NCBI GenBank assembly: GCA_018831265.1
Contig: JAHJCO010000027.1
Span: 1-42,086, forward strand
From: Actinomycetota bacterium
Lineage (GTDB): Bacteria > Actinomycetota > Geothermincolia > Fen-727 > Anoxymicrobiaceae
Direction: 5' to 3'
Length of the DNA stretch: 42,086 bases
In this document: positions 34,769-42,086 of the stretch, piece by piece
How positions within the stretch are numbered: the stretch's first letter is position 1
Layout: each line of letters opens with the position of its first letter
The notes under the pieces: model-generated
What the model saw: only the letters and a program-made list of their open reading frames with translations
What the model was told of the DNA's origin: nothing
Databases searched by the model: none
Made by a program: the position numbers and the translations under genes

Positions 34769-36142
34769 ATGGCAGTCGAGCCGTTACCGGTCGGCGGCGC
34801 CGACCGAATGCCGCCGCACAACCTCGAGGCCGAGGAGTCCGTGCTGGGGGCCATGATGATATCCCCGGCCGCGGTTGGTGACGCCCTGCAGGTGCTCGTC
34901 CCCGAGGACTTCTTCCGAGAGTCACACCGCACGCTGTTCCGCGTCATCTCCGAGCTGTTCGCCACGGGCAAGCCGTCGGACCCGGTGGTGGTGGCCGAGG
35001 AGCTCAAGCGCCGCGGGCTGCTGGAGGCAGTCGGCGACCGCGCCTACATCTACAGCCTTGTCGGTACCACCCCCAACCCCCGCAGCATCAGGCACTACGC
35101 CGAGATAGTCCAGGAGGCCGCCTTCCGTCGCAGCCTCTCGGACGCCGGCTACGAGATAGCCAACCTGGGTTTCCGCACCGGCGAGGACGTGGCCGAGGTC
35201 TACGACCGCGCGGAGGACCGGCTGTTCAAGCTCGGCCAGCGCATGCGCAGGGAGGGCATGTCCCACATCCGCGAGCCCATGACCGAGAGCTTCGACCGCG
35301 TTTCCTACGCGCTGGAGCACGGCTCCAAGATCACCGGGCTTCCCACCGGGTTCTCCCGCCTGGACGACCTGACGGGGGGCCTCCAGCCCGCGAACCTCAT
35401 CGTGGTCGGCGGGCGCACCGCGATGGGCAAGACCTCCTTCGCGCTCAACATCGCGCACCACGCCGCCGTGCACCTGGACAAGGGGGTCCTCATCTTCAGC
35501 CTGGAGATGACCAAGGCCGAGCTTGCCCAGAGGTTCCTGCTCTCCGAGGCCCGCCTGAACATAAAGAAGCTGGGGCGCGCCGACAAGGAAGACATCATGA
35601 AGCGCGTGGTGAGCGCGGCCGCTGCGCTGAACGACGCCCCCATCTACATCGATGATACGGGCGACATCACCATCCTGGAGATGCGCAGCATCGCGCGCCA
35701 GCTCATGGCCAAGCAGAGCATCGGGCTGGTCATCGTGGACTACATGCAGCTCATGTATGCGGGCAAGGGAGAGGGGCGCAGGTTCGAGAGCCGGGCCCAG
35801 GAGGTCGGCAAGATAGCGCGCGACCTCAAGGCCACGGCCATGGACCTCAAGGTCCCGGTGATCGCGGTCTCGCAGCTTCGCAGGCCGCCCGCCCAGATAG
35901 CCAAGAAGGAGCCCAGCCTGGAGGACCTCAAGGAGTCCGGCGGCATCGAGCAGAACGCCGACATGGTCATGCTCATCTACCGCCGCATCGTGGACGAGCC
36001 GGAGAACAAGGACGCCGAGGGCATCGCCGAGATCCACCTGGCCAAGAACCGCAACGGGCAGACCGGCAAGTTCAAGCTGGCCTGGATCGGCGAGTACACG
36101 AAGTTCGAGGAGCTGGCCGAGGAGGGCCTCCTCCCCGAGTGA
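34769..36142 (+). CDS. dnaB: Replicative DNA helicase DnaB
   Basis: 457 residues from ATG 34769. The N-terminal domain (MPPHNLEAEESVLGAMMISP) and the RecA-like domain are complete: Walker A GGRTAMGKTSFALNIA, Walker B LVIVDYMQLM, and AVSQLRRPP with ESGGIEQNADMVMLIYR. DnaB is the hexameric helicase that unwinds DNA at the fork. No intein interrupts it, although actinobacterial dnaB genes are frequent intein hosts. It closes the rpsF operon; the activase gene starts 19 bases later. Confidence 0.95.
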   Translation: MAVEPLPVGGADRMPPHNLEAEESVLGAMMISPAAVGDALQVLVPEDFFRESHRTLFRVISELFATGKPSDPVVVAEELKRRGLLEAVGDRAYIYSLVGTTPNPRSIRHYAEIVQEAAFRRSLSDAGYEIANLGFRTGEDVAEVYDRAEDRLFKLGQRMRREGMSHIREPMTESFDRVSYALEHGSKITGLPTGFSRLDDLTGGLQPANLIVVGGRTAMGKTSFALNIAHHAAVHLDKGVLIFSLEMTKAELAQRFLLSEARLNIKKLGRADKEDIMKRVVSAAAALNDAPIYIDDTGDITILEMRSIARQLMAKQSIGLVIVDYMQLMYAGKGEGRRFESRAQEVGKIARDLKATAMDLKVPVIAVSQLRRPPAQIAKKEPSLEDLKESGGIEQNADMVMLIYRRIVDEPENKDAEGIAEIHLAKNRNGQTGKFKLAWIGEYTKFEELAEEGLLPE

Positions 36143-36161
36143 GTATCGAAAGCGAGTATCA

Positions 36162-37181
36162 GTGACATCGGATAGCCAGAAAGCAGCAGTAGCCACCCGC
36201 GAGGCCTACCTCGGGGTCGACGTGGGCTCGGTGTCCACCAACGTGGTCGCGCTCGGCCCTAACGGCGAGGTCCTCACCTCGGAGTACCTGCGGACCATGG
36301 GGCAGCCCATCCGCGCGGTCCAGGAGGGGGTCCGGCGGATCGGCAAGCACCTGGACGGCGACTTCGTCATCCGGGGCGCGGGGGCCACGGGCAGCGCCCG
36401 CTACCTCACGGGCGTGGTCATCGGCGCCGACCTGGTCAAGAACGAGATAACCTCGCACGCCGTCGCCGCGTCACACATCGTCCCCGGGGTCCGCACCGTG
36501 CTCGAGATCGGCGGGCAGGACTCCAAGCTCATCCTGCTGCGCGACGGGGTCGTGACCGACTTCGCCATGAACACGGTCTGCGCCGCGGGCACGGGCTCCT
36601 TCCTGGACCACCAGTCGGCCAGGCTCGGTGTCCCCGTCGAGGACTTCGGCGAGCTGGCCCTCAAGGCGGGGGAGGGAGCCCAGATCGCGGGGCGCTGCTC
36701 GGTGTTCGCCGAGAGCGACATGATACACAAGCAGCAGGTGGGCTACCCGCTGGAGGAGATCGTCCTGGGACTGTGCCGGGCGCTGGTGCGCAACTACATA
36801 AACAACCTGGCCAAGGGAAAGAGGCTCGAGCCGCCCGTCGTGTTCCAGGGCGGGGTCGCGGCCAACATCGGAATGAAGAGGGCCTTCGAGGACGCCCTGG
36901 GGGTCGAGATCACAATCCCGCCGTACCACGACGTGATGGGCGCCATCGGGGTGGCGCTCCTCACCATGGACGAGGCGCCGTACGTTGAGATGAGCAACTT
37001 TCGCGGCTTCGAGCTCTCCGAGTTCGAGTACGGCACCTCATCGTTCATCTGCTCTGGATGCTCCAACAACTGCGAGATAGTCAAGATAAAGAGCGGCCGC
37101 GAGACCCTGGCCTGCTGGGGAGGCCGCTGCGGCAAGTGGGAGCTCGAGTTCGATTCCCCGGGCGCCAGGGTATCGAAATGA
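36162..37181 (+). CDS. BadF/BadG/HgdC-type ATPase (acyl-CoA dehydratase activase-like)
   Basis: 339 residues from GTG 36162. ASKHA-fold ATPase signatures are YLGVDVGSVSTNVVALG, VLEIGGQDSKLI, NTVCAAGTGSFLD and AGRCSVFAESDMIH; the Cys in CAAGTGSF and GRC are the usual ligands of the bridging 4Fe-4S cluster of a dimer. Such proteins use ATP to push an electron into a partner dehydratase. From about 285 there is a tail not found in the short activases: FICSGCSNNCEIVKI and TLACWGGRCGKWE, a further Cys cluster. No dehydratase subunit is nearby. It overlaps the lipoprotein gene by four bases. Confidence 0.87.
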   Translation: MTSDSQKAAVATREAYLGVDVGSVSTNVVALGPNGEVLTSEYLRTMGQPIRAVQEGVRRIGKHLDGDFVIRGAGATGSARYLTGVVIGADLVKNEITSHAVAASHIVPGVRTVLEIGGQDSKLILLRDGVVTDFAMNTVCAAGTGSFLDHQSARLGVPVEDFGELALKAGEGAQIAGRCSVFAESDMIHKQQVGYPLEEIVLGLCRALVRNYINNLAKGKRLEPPVVFQGGVAANIGMKRAFEDALGVEITIPPYHDVMGAIGVALLTMDEAPYVEMSNFRGFELSEFEYGTSSFICSGCSNNCEIVKIKSGRETLACWGGRCGKWELEFDSPGARVSK

Positions 37182-37888
37182 GGGCGCTCCGGCGCCGGGC
37201 CGGCCTGGTCCTCGCGCTGTCGCTGGCCGTCTGTCTCGCCGCCGCGACCGGCTGCGGCACCCCGGCGGTGGGCACCCCGTCCCAGATCATCAAGAAGGCC
37301 GTGAAGGCCCAGTCACAGGTCAAGAGCGCCCATGTCGAGGTCGAGATCGATATCGACGTGGTGATGCCGGGCGGCAATCGCTCCGCCGTTGTCTCCTACA
37401 AGGGTGACTACGAGCAGCCGGACCGCTGGTCGCTCAAGGTGCGCTCCGGGGACTCCCGCTACGAGGTCATAGTCATCGGCGACCGGGTGTACCTGAAGCT
37501 CCCCGGCGCGGAGACATGGACGGACAAGTCGGGGGAGCTGGCGAAGGAGGCGACGACCCCGGGGGATGTGGTCGGCTCAAAGTACCTCGAGTCGGCCGAG
37601 GACGTGAAGATGGTCGACCGGAAGGGCGACACCTACCACCTGCAGTTCGACCTGGATATAAACACCTTCGTGCGGTCTTTCGAGCTGGGCGGGGTCGACC
37701 CGTCCGCTTATCTGGGCAAGAAGGCGAAGATGGACGTCTGGGTGCAGAAGGACTCGCTCCGCATCGAGAAGGCGACCATGTCGTTCACCGGCGCCTTCAT
37801 CGAGCCCTCACCCGGCAAGCTGACCATGAACATGGAGCTCGAGTTCTCCGAGGTCAACGAGCCGGTCAGCATCGAACCCCCCATCTGA
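37178..37888 (+). CDS. LppX/LprG-like lipoprotein
   Basis: 236 residues from ATG 37178, which overlaps the stop of the activase gene. The signal peptide ends LAAATGC (lipobox, Cys near 25). The mature part (SAHVEVEIDIDVV, SYKGDYEQPDRWSLKV, VIVIGDRVYLKLPGAETW, YLGKKAKMDVWVQKDSLRIE) fits the LolA-like beta-barrel half of the actinobacterial LppX/LprAFG lipid-carrier family and of similar DUF lipoproteins. Such proteins bind acyl chains at the cell surface. The assignment rests on pattern, not on a key residue. The gene stops one base before a long hairpin. Confidence 0.7.
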   Translation: MRALRRRAGLVLALSLAVCLAAATGCGTPAVGTPSQIIKKAVKAQSQVKSAHVEVEIDIDVVMPGGNRSAVVSYKGDYEQPDRWSLKVRSGDSRYEVIVIGDRVYLKLPGAETWTDKSGELAKEATTPGDVVGSKYLESAEDVKMVDRKGDTYHLQFDLDINTFVRSFELGGVDPSAYLGKKAKMDVWVQKDSLRIEKATMSFTGAFIEPSPGKLTMNMELEFSEVNEPVSIEPPI

Positions 37889-37943
37889 GAATTCACCTCA
37901 ACCATTATTTCTCACGATGAGAAACAATGGTTGAGGTGAATTC
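37889..37943. terminator. 55-base near-perfect hairpin between convergent genes
   Basis: GAATTCACCTCAACCATT (37889-37906) pairs perfectly with AATGGTTGAGGTGAATTC (37926-37943). After one A/C mismatch seven more pairs follow (TTTCTCA with TGAGAAA) around the loop CGA. It starts at the base after one stop codon and ends five bases before the next gene's stop. A bidirectional terminator is the simplest reading. Confidence 0.7.
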
Positions 37944-37948
37944 CCGGT

Positions 37949-39091
37949 CTAGCCCCGCGCCCGCACCAGCCGCAGCAGCAGAGGCCTGTCCAGCTCCACG
38001 GCGTCGAACTCGCAGAGCTCGTGGCAGCAGTAGCATCGCAGGCACTTCTTCAGGTCGACCCGGGCCAGCCGCCCCACCACGGTTATCGCGCCGGCGGGGC
38101 ACAGCTCCGCGCACTTCCCGCACCCCGTGCATCGGCCCTCGGCCGGGCGAGGCCGAAGCGACATCATGGACCCGAAGCGCTGCATGATGAACTCGGGGAC
38201 GTACTCGGCTATGTCCTTCTTGTCGGGCATGCGAAAGCCATGGACGGCCAGTTCCTCCACGCTGTCACCGAGCAGCTCGACATCGGACAGGTCGCCGGCT
38301 GTGAGCCCGCGCGACATGGCCGCGGCCAGGGGCTTGTTGGCCTTCGGGGTCTTGCCGATGACCGCCATCATCGCCGAGTCCACGGCGAAGGCGTCCGGGC
38401 CCGCCGCGATCACTCCCATTGGCTTGATGTCTCCGGCCCGCGGCCCGTTGCGGTCCTGGCCCACCACCGCGTCAACGATGTGCAGGTCGGCGTCCGCGGC
38501 CAGCGCGGCGTCCACCAGAAGGTTCGCGAAGTCACTATCCTTGTGGAAGCGCGAGTGAAAGGAGAGCTTGTACATGCCGGGCACGGCGCCGAACAGGTTC
38601 TTCACCGCGCCGGTGATGTTCATGAACATGTGGGTCTTGAACTTCGGAAGGTTGATCAGCCGGTCGGCCTTCACCATCGCGCCGCAAACCGGCACGACCT
38701 TCATCACCCCGGCGTCGGGCACCTTCAAGTGCATCACGCCGGTGTCGTAGCCAAGATCAGCCCCGGTCTCCTCGGCGACCCGCGCGAACCCCGCCCTGTC
38801 GTAGAACCGCTTCAGGAACGAAGGCGTGAAGGGCCCGCCCGGGCTGTCACCGATGGTCACGCTCCCCGCTATCCCGTCGAGCTGCAGGACCACCGCGCGC
38901 ACTACCTCCGGGTGCGTGGTGACCATCTTCTCCGGGTCATATGGCATAAGGGCGTTCACCTTCAGGAACACGGACTCGCCCCGCCCGACGACCGCCCCGG
39001 GCCCCCCGAGCAGCTCGAACGCCCGCGCGACCGCCTCCTCGACCCGGCCCCGCTCGTAATCCGGACACCCGACCAGCGCTACTCTTTCCAG
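37949..39091 (-). CDS. DUF362 iron-sulfur protein with C-terminal ferredoxin (CTG start)
   Basis: 380 residues. The DUF362 domain is shown by VFLKVNALMPYDPEKMVTTH, VTIGDSPGGPFTP, LINLPKFKTHMFMNITGAVK and VDAVVGQDRNGPRAGD. Two 4Fe-4S motifs close the protein, CTGCGKCAELCP and CLRCYCCHELCE. The family occurs in anaerobes; the role is not settled, and electron transfer is likely. Upstream in frame, ATG 39124 overlaps a TATAAT -10 box and has no ribosome site, so it would not be transcribed from that promoter. CTG 39091 lies six bases after GGAGG and gives ERVALVGCPDYE, where DUF362 proteins normally begin (M.RVA.V.C..Y). I therefore place the start at CTG. Confidence 0.85.
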   Translation of the reverse strand: MERVALVGCPDYERGRVEEAVARAFELLGGPGAVVGRGESVFLKVNALMPYDPEKMVTTHPEVVRAVVLQLDGIAGSVTIGDSPGGPFTPSFLKRFYDRAGFARVAEETGADLGYDTGVMHLKVPDAGVMKVVPVCGAMVKADRLINLPKFKTHMFMNITGAVKNLFGAVPGMYKLSFHSRFHKDSDFANLLVDAALAADADLHIVDAVVGQDRNGPRAGDIKPMGVIAAGPDAFAVDSAMMAVIGKTPKANKPLAAAMSRGLTAGDLSDVELLGDSVEELAVHGFRMPDKKDIAEYVPEFIMQRFGSMMSLRPRPAEGRCTGCGKCAELCPAGAITVVGRLARVDLKKCLRCYCCHELCEFDAVELDRPLLLRLVRARG

Positions 39092-39122
39092 GACACACCT
39101 CCCGATTATGCCGACGGCAGAC

Positions 39123-39128
39123 ATTATA
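39123..39128 (-). promoter_or_regulatory. -10 box of the DUF362 gene
   Basis: TATAAT on the minus strand. A start of transcription near 39116 would leave a leader of about 25 bases holding GGGAGG. On the plus strand the same bases read TTATAAG, so a second promoter toward the 39194 gene is possible. No clear -35 is seen for either. Confidence 0.5.
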
Positions 39129-39193
39129 AGACGTGTGCGGGCCGTCGCGCCGGAACGACCGGGTGTTACCATGTTGTCGTGGAAGGGGACTCT

Positions 39194-42086
39194 GTGATTA
39201 TTCAGACCGCGAGCAGGAGGATACCGCACCGCGGAAGGGCCGCGCTCCCGATCGCGGGCGCGATCCTGTGCCTCTCCGTGCTGATGCTGGTCTCCTGGAG
39301 CGCGGTGGCCCGGGCGGCCGGGCAGGTGGCCGTCGAGCTTCAGCAGAACAGCCCCGGAGACCGGACTTTCGCGACGACCTTCGGTGACCCGATCGCGGGA
39401 ACCGACGGGGTGACGCGCCAGGCGTACAAGTTCGGGCGGCAGCGGGAGGGGAAGCACTTCACCTACGTCGTCGCGAACCTCGAGCCGTGGACCACCTACT
39501 CCGTAGAGCTATCGTTCGTCGAGCACGACTTCACCTCCGCGGGCAGCCGCGTCTTCGACGTGTTCGTCCAGTCCGAGCTCGCGGTCTTCGAGCTGGACGT
39601 CTTCGCCGCGGCCGGGCGCGACGCGGCGCACCAGCGGACGCTGGAGGCGCGGACCGACTCGAAAGGCCTCCTGTCCGTCGAGTTTCGCTCGGACGTGGCC
39701 GGGTGCGCGGACTACGCGACAGTGAGCACCATCAGGGTGTACAGCGGGGGCCGGGACGTCGTGGAGATCGATGCGGCATCCTCCCGGAACAGCATGAACC
39801 CGCCGGTCCGCCACTACGACTCGGGGGGCCAGGACACCTGGGAGGCGGTGCTCGGGCGCCTGGGCTCCCGCATCAGCCTCGACCTCCTGCCGCAGAGGCT
39901 GGGGTACCGTTTCTCGACGCTGGGGACGTGGACGGGCGATCTCACCGAGCTCGTGGTCGCGCTGAAGAGCGGCGGCCAGGTCCGCTCGCTGCCTTTCACG
40001 GACAGGTTTTCCGCATGGGAGAGCATAGAGCAGTCACAGACCATGACCTCGCAGGCGTTCGATTGCTCATCCGGTTCGACGCCCCTGGACGTGAAGGCCG
40101 TCTTTCGCGCACCTTTCTACCCGGGGGACGAGAAGGTCAGCTGCGCTCCTTTCTTCTACATAGACCTCACGGTCACGAACGCCGGCGAGCGCGCGGCGTC
40201 AGGCACGCTCCTGCTTGCCAGGCCTCACAAGGAGGATTTCGTATCGGCGACCCTGGACGAGTACGCCACGGGCGACGCCAGGGGGCTGACCTGCCGTACC
40301 TCCTACACCTACCAGGACGAGAGCCTGGGCTCGGCCGGTTCCAGGGCGGCGGAGGAGGCGCTCGCGGTGCCCGCGGGCGAGGCGGGGGGCGTCGATTTCC
40401 GGGGCTCGACGCAGGGCGAGTTCTCCGACTTCACCACGGGGTCGCTGTGGGGCTGGGATTCACCGGCGGGCTTCCCGGCCGTGTCGGACGACCCGCAGCA
40501 CCCGCTGTTCAGCTTCTACCCCCGGGGCTACTCCGGGGCGGTGTGGACCACAGGCAGCATCCCACCCGGGGGCTCGGTGACCAGGCACTTCATCCTCGCC
40601 GGCTACACGGGGGACAGCATCCTCCGCGTGGAGAACGACTCCTACACCGACGGCACGTTCAGGTTCCGCTACGCGGGGACGTTCGCCGGCGTGACGGAGG
40701 TGGTCGACTACGCGGCAGCGGAGCGGACGGCGGGGGACGACCTCGCGGGAAGGTCCGCCTTCTTCGACTCGACGATATCCTCCGATGACTACCTGAGCCT
40801 CGACCCGGCATACGAACAGAGCGTGCGAGACCTGGTCGCATGCAGCTTCCAGACCTATCTCACGAACACATGGTGGGCGCGCTCGAGCACCGGGCGGGAC
40901 TGGTTCAGCGTCTGGGAGGGGACCTGGATGAGGTTCCACGGCACGATCGACGTCGAGTACAACCAGGCCTGGTTCTACTACGAGTTCTGGCCGGACCTGC
41001 TGCCGACCATAATGGATGAGTGGCTCCTGTACCCGAAGTCCAACGACGCCGGGGTGTTCCTGCCGCACGACATAGGGATACTCGACCTCGTCGCGGGCCA
41101 GGTGTACGAGCACGACATGCCCGTCGAGGAGAACCTCAACTATATCCTGATGCTCCACAGGTACTGGAAGACCACGGGTAACACGGCCTACGTGAAGGCG
41201 CGGTTCAGCCGTGTCAGGGAGCTCACGCGGTTCGTCATGAACTGCGACACCAACGGCAACGGGCTTCCGGACAGGTACAGCCAGACCACCTTCGACGACG
41301 GCACGCCGGCCCTGGAGGGCGGCAGGGACCAGTCGTACCTGGGATTCAAGGCCCTGGCGGCCTACGGCGCCGCCCGGGAGATGGCGCTGGGTATCTCGCC
41401 CGCCGAAGTAGTGTTCGCCGCGGAGTGCCAGGGGCGCTCGGAGCTGATAAACCAGACGCTCGAGTACGACTGCTGGCTCTCGGATCACTTCGCCGTCTGC
41501 CTGGACGCCGGCGTCGACCCCGCGGACCGCGAGGCGTACAGCATCCACACCGGAAACGGGCTCCTCTACCCGATGGGCGCACAGCGGGACCGGGGGGTCA
41601 CCTCCACCAACCTGGAAAGGCTGCGCCTGGACGTGCGGAACGCAACGGCCAGGACCTGGGGACCGTACGGGAGCCGGCACACCAGCTACGACCCCGGGAG
41701 GATGTGGATATCCTCGAACATCTGGAGGGACGCCGTGGCCGGATACATCGGGACCACACTCTTCGGCCGGAGCCCGCTGGACCTCTCGCGCTCCTACTGG
41801 GAGTTCGAGCGATACCTGGGCAAGTACGTCTTCGGAGGCTACTGGGACGGGATGATATACGGCTCGGGGGCGGGGGAGCGGCCGGGGCGGGGGCTCGATG
41901 CGTCGGGAGGCGCGCCCATGCTCGTGCCCGCGCCGGTGGGAATCGTCGCCGAGCGCCCCGTCTACTTCGACCGTGATGGCCGCACGGGCGGACACGTCGC
42001 CCTGGGGGCCACCAACCCGGCCTCGACCTTCTACTTCGCCGAGGGTTCCTGCCGCCCGGGGTTCGACCCCTACCTGTGCGTGCAGA
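39194..42086 (+). CDS. Secreted (alpha/alpha)6-glycosidase-like protein, partial
   Basis: The frame is open from GTG 39194 (five bases after GGAAGGGG) to the right edge, 964 codons without a stop; the 3' end is outside the window. A signal peptide (ALPIAGAILCLSVLMLVSWS, ending ARAA near 42) is followed by beta-sandwich-like sequence to about 510. The helical barrel region has EYNQAWFYYEFWPDLLPTIM, GVFLPHDIGI and YEHDMPVEENLNYILMLHRY, similar to GtaA/DUF4965, GH52 and GH116-type enzymes; I cannot choose between them or name the catalytic acids. The last visible residues, TFYFAEGSCRPGFDPYLCVQ, are the start of the YLAEG module of the 617 protein. It probably acts on glycans at the cell surface. 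Confidence 0.82.
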   Translation, partial: MIIQTASRRIPHRGRAALPIAGAILCLSVLMLVSWSAVARAAGQVAVELQQNSPGDRTFATTFGDPIAGTDGVTRQAYKFGRQREGKHFTYVVANLEPWTTYSVELSFVEHDFTSAGSRVFDVFVQSELAVFELDVFAAAGRDAAHQRTLEARTDSKGLLSVEFRSDVAGCADYATVSTIRVYSGGRDVVEIDAASSRNSMNPPVRHYDSGGQDTWEAVLGRLGSRISLDLLPQRLGYRFSTLGTWTGDLTELVVALKSGGQVRSLPFTDRFSAWESIEQSQTMTSQAFDCSSGSTPLDVKAVFRAPFYPGDEKVSCAPFFYIDLTVTNAGERAASGTLLLARPHKEDFVSATLDEYATGDARGLTCRTSYTYQDESLGSAGSRAAEEALAVPAGEAGGVDFRGSTQGEFSDFTTGSLWGWDSPAGFPAVSDDPQHPLFSFYPRGYSGAVWTTGSIPPGGSVTRHFILAGYTGDSILRVENDSYTDGTFRFRYAGTFAGVTEVVDYAAAERTAGDDLAGRSAFFDSTISSDDYLSLDPAYEQSVRDLVACSFQTYLTNTWWARSSTGRDWFSVWEGTWMRFHGTIDVEYNQAWFYYEFWPDLLPTIMDEWLLYPKSNDAGVFLPHDIGILDLVAGQVYEHDMPVEENLNYILMLHRYWKTTGNTAYVKARFSRVRELTRFVMNCDTNGNGLPDRYSQTTFDDGTPALEGGRDQSYLGFKALAAYGAAREMALGISPAEVVFAAECQGRSELINQTLEYDCWLSDHFAVCLDAGVDPADREAYSIHTGNGLLYPMGAQRDRGVTSTNLERLRLDVRNATARTWGPYGSRHTSYDPGRMWISSNIWRDAVAGYIGTTLFGRSPLDLSRSYWEFERYLGKYVFGGYWDGMIYGSGAGERPGRGLDASGGAPMLVPAPVGIVAERPVYFDRDGRTGGHVALGATNPASTFYFAEGSCRPGFDPYLCVQ

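Noticed and set aside
39122..39124. ATG start for the DUF362 gene
   Set aside because: It overlaps the -10 box, has no ribosome site and adds residues before the normal family start.
40460..41995. 511-codon minus-strand frame and 433-codon plus-strand frame (39487-40788)
   Set aside because: Both are shadows of the glycosidase-like gene, whose own frame is open to the window edge and gives clear signal peptide and family motifs.

Overview
The window is GC-rich DNA from an actinobacterium. The strongest evidence is the gene order fhaA-fhaB-pstP-rodA-pbpA (4948-10200), the cell-wall growth cluster of Actinomycetota, together with the near-universal order rpsF-ssb-rpsR-rplI-dnaB (33154-36142). 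A CCG-domain (heterodisulfide reductase-like) iron-sulfur protein, a DUF362-ferredoxin protein and a BadF/HgdC-type activase point to an anaerobic, probably deep-branching lineage; that placement is inference.

Layout. 1-616: the 3' end of a REP-associated (Y1/RAYT) transposase and a field of short repeats. 617-4864 (minus): a secreted protein with 14 propeller-like repeats, TIG domains and four 'YLAEG' modules. 4948-10200: the FHA/phosphatase/RodA/PBP cluster. 10318-14411: two alpha/beta-hydrolase-fold proteins (one without its nucleophile) and a membrane M28 peptidase. 14771-18317 (minus): a lipase-like hydrolase and a copper ATPase with an N-terminal glutaredoxin domain, divergent from a YHS protein. 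18801-22612: small Pro/Thr-rich anchored proteins around an AbiEi/AbiEii-type toxin-antitoxin pair of visibly lower GC. 22698-24241 (minus): a CCG iron-sulfur protein and a ComFB-like protein. 24561-32412: a 2279-residue secreted TIG/beta-helix protein and a membrane-anchored partner, followed by three decayed copies of the partner's 3' end. 33154-37888: the ribosomal/replication operon, the activase and a LolA-fold-like lipoprotein. 37949-39091 (minus): a DUF362-ferredoxin protein. 39194 to the window end: a secreted (alpha/alpha)6-glycosidase-like protein, cut by the edge.

Three themes recur. First, four genes (pstP, rodA, the small anchored protein at 19447, and the DUF362 gene) have no usable ATG/GTG/TTG start, but carry a well-placed Shine-Dalgarno sequence in front of a near-cognate codon (ATC, ACG, ATC, CTG). 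Second, intergenic space is full of palindromic, REP- or MITE-like elements, consistent with the RAYT fragment at the left edge. Third, large secreted proteins share modules: TIG units occur in the 617 and 24561 genes, and the YLAEG module occurs in the 617 gene and again at the right edge.

The best candidates for something undescribed are the 24561/31414 pair (surface beta-helix with a possible His-Cys C-terminal domain, a C12 tract in its putative promoter, and decayed partner copies downstream) and the near-cognate start codons.
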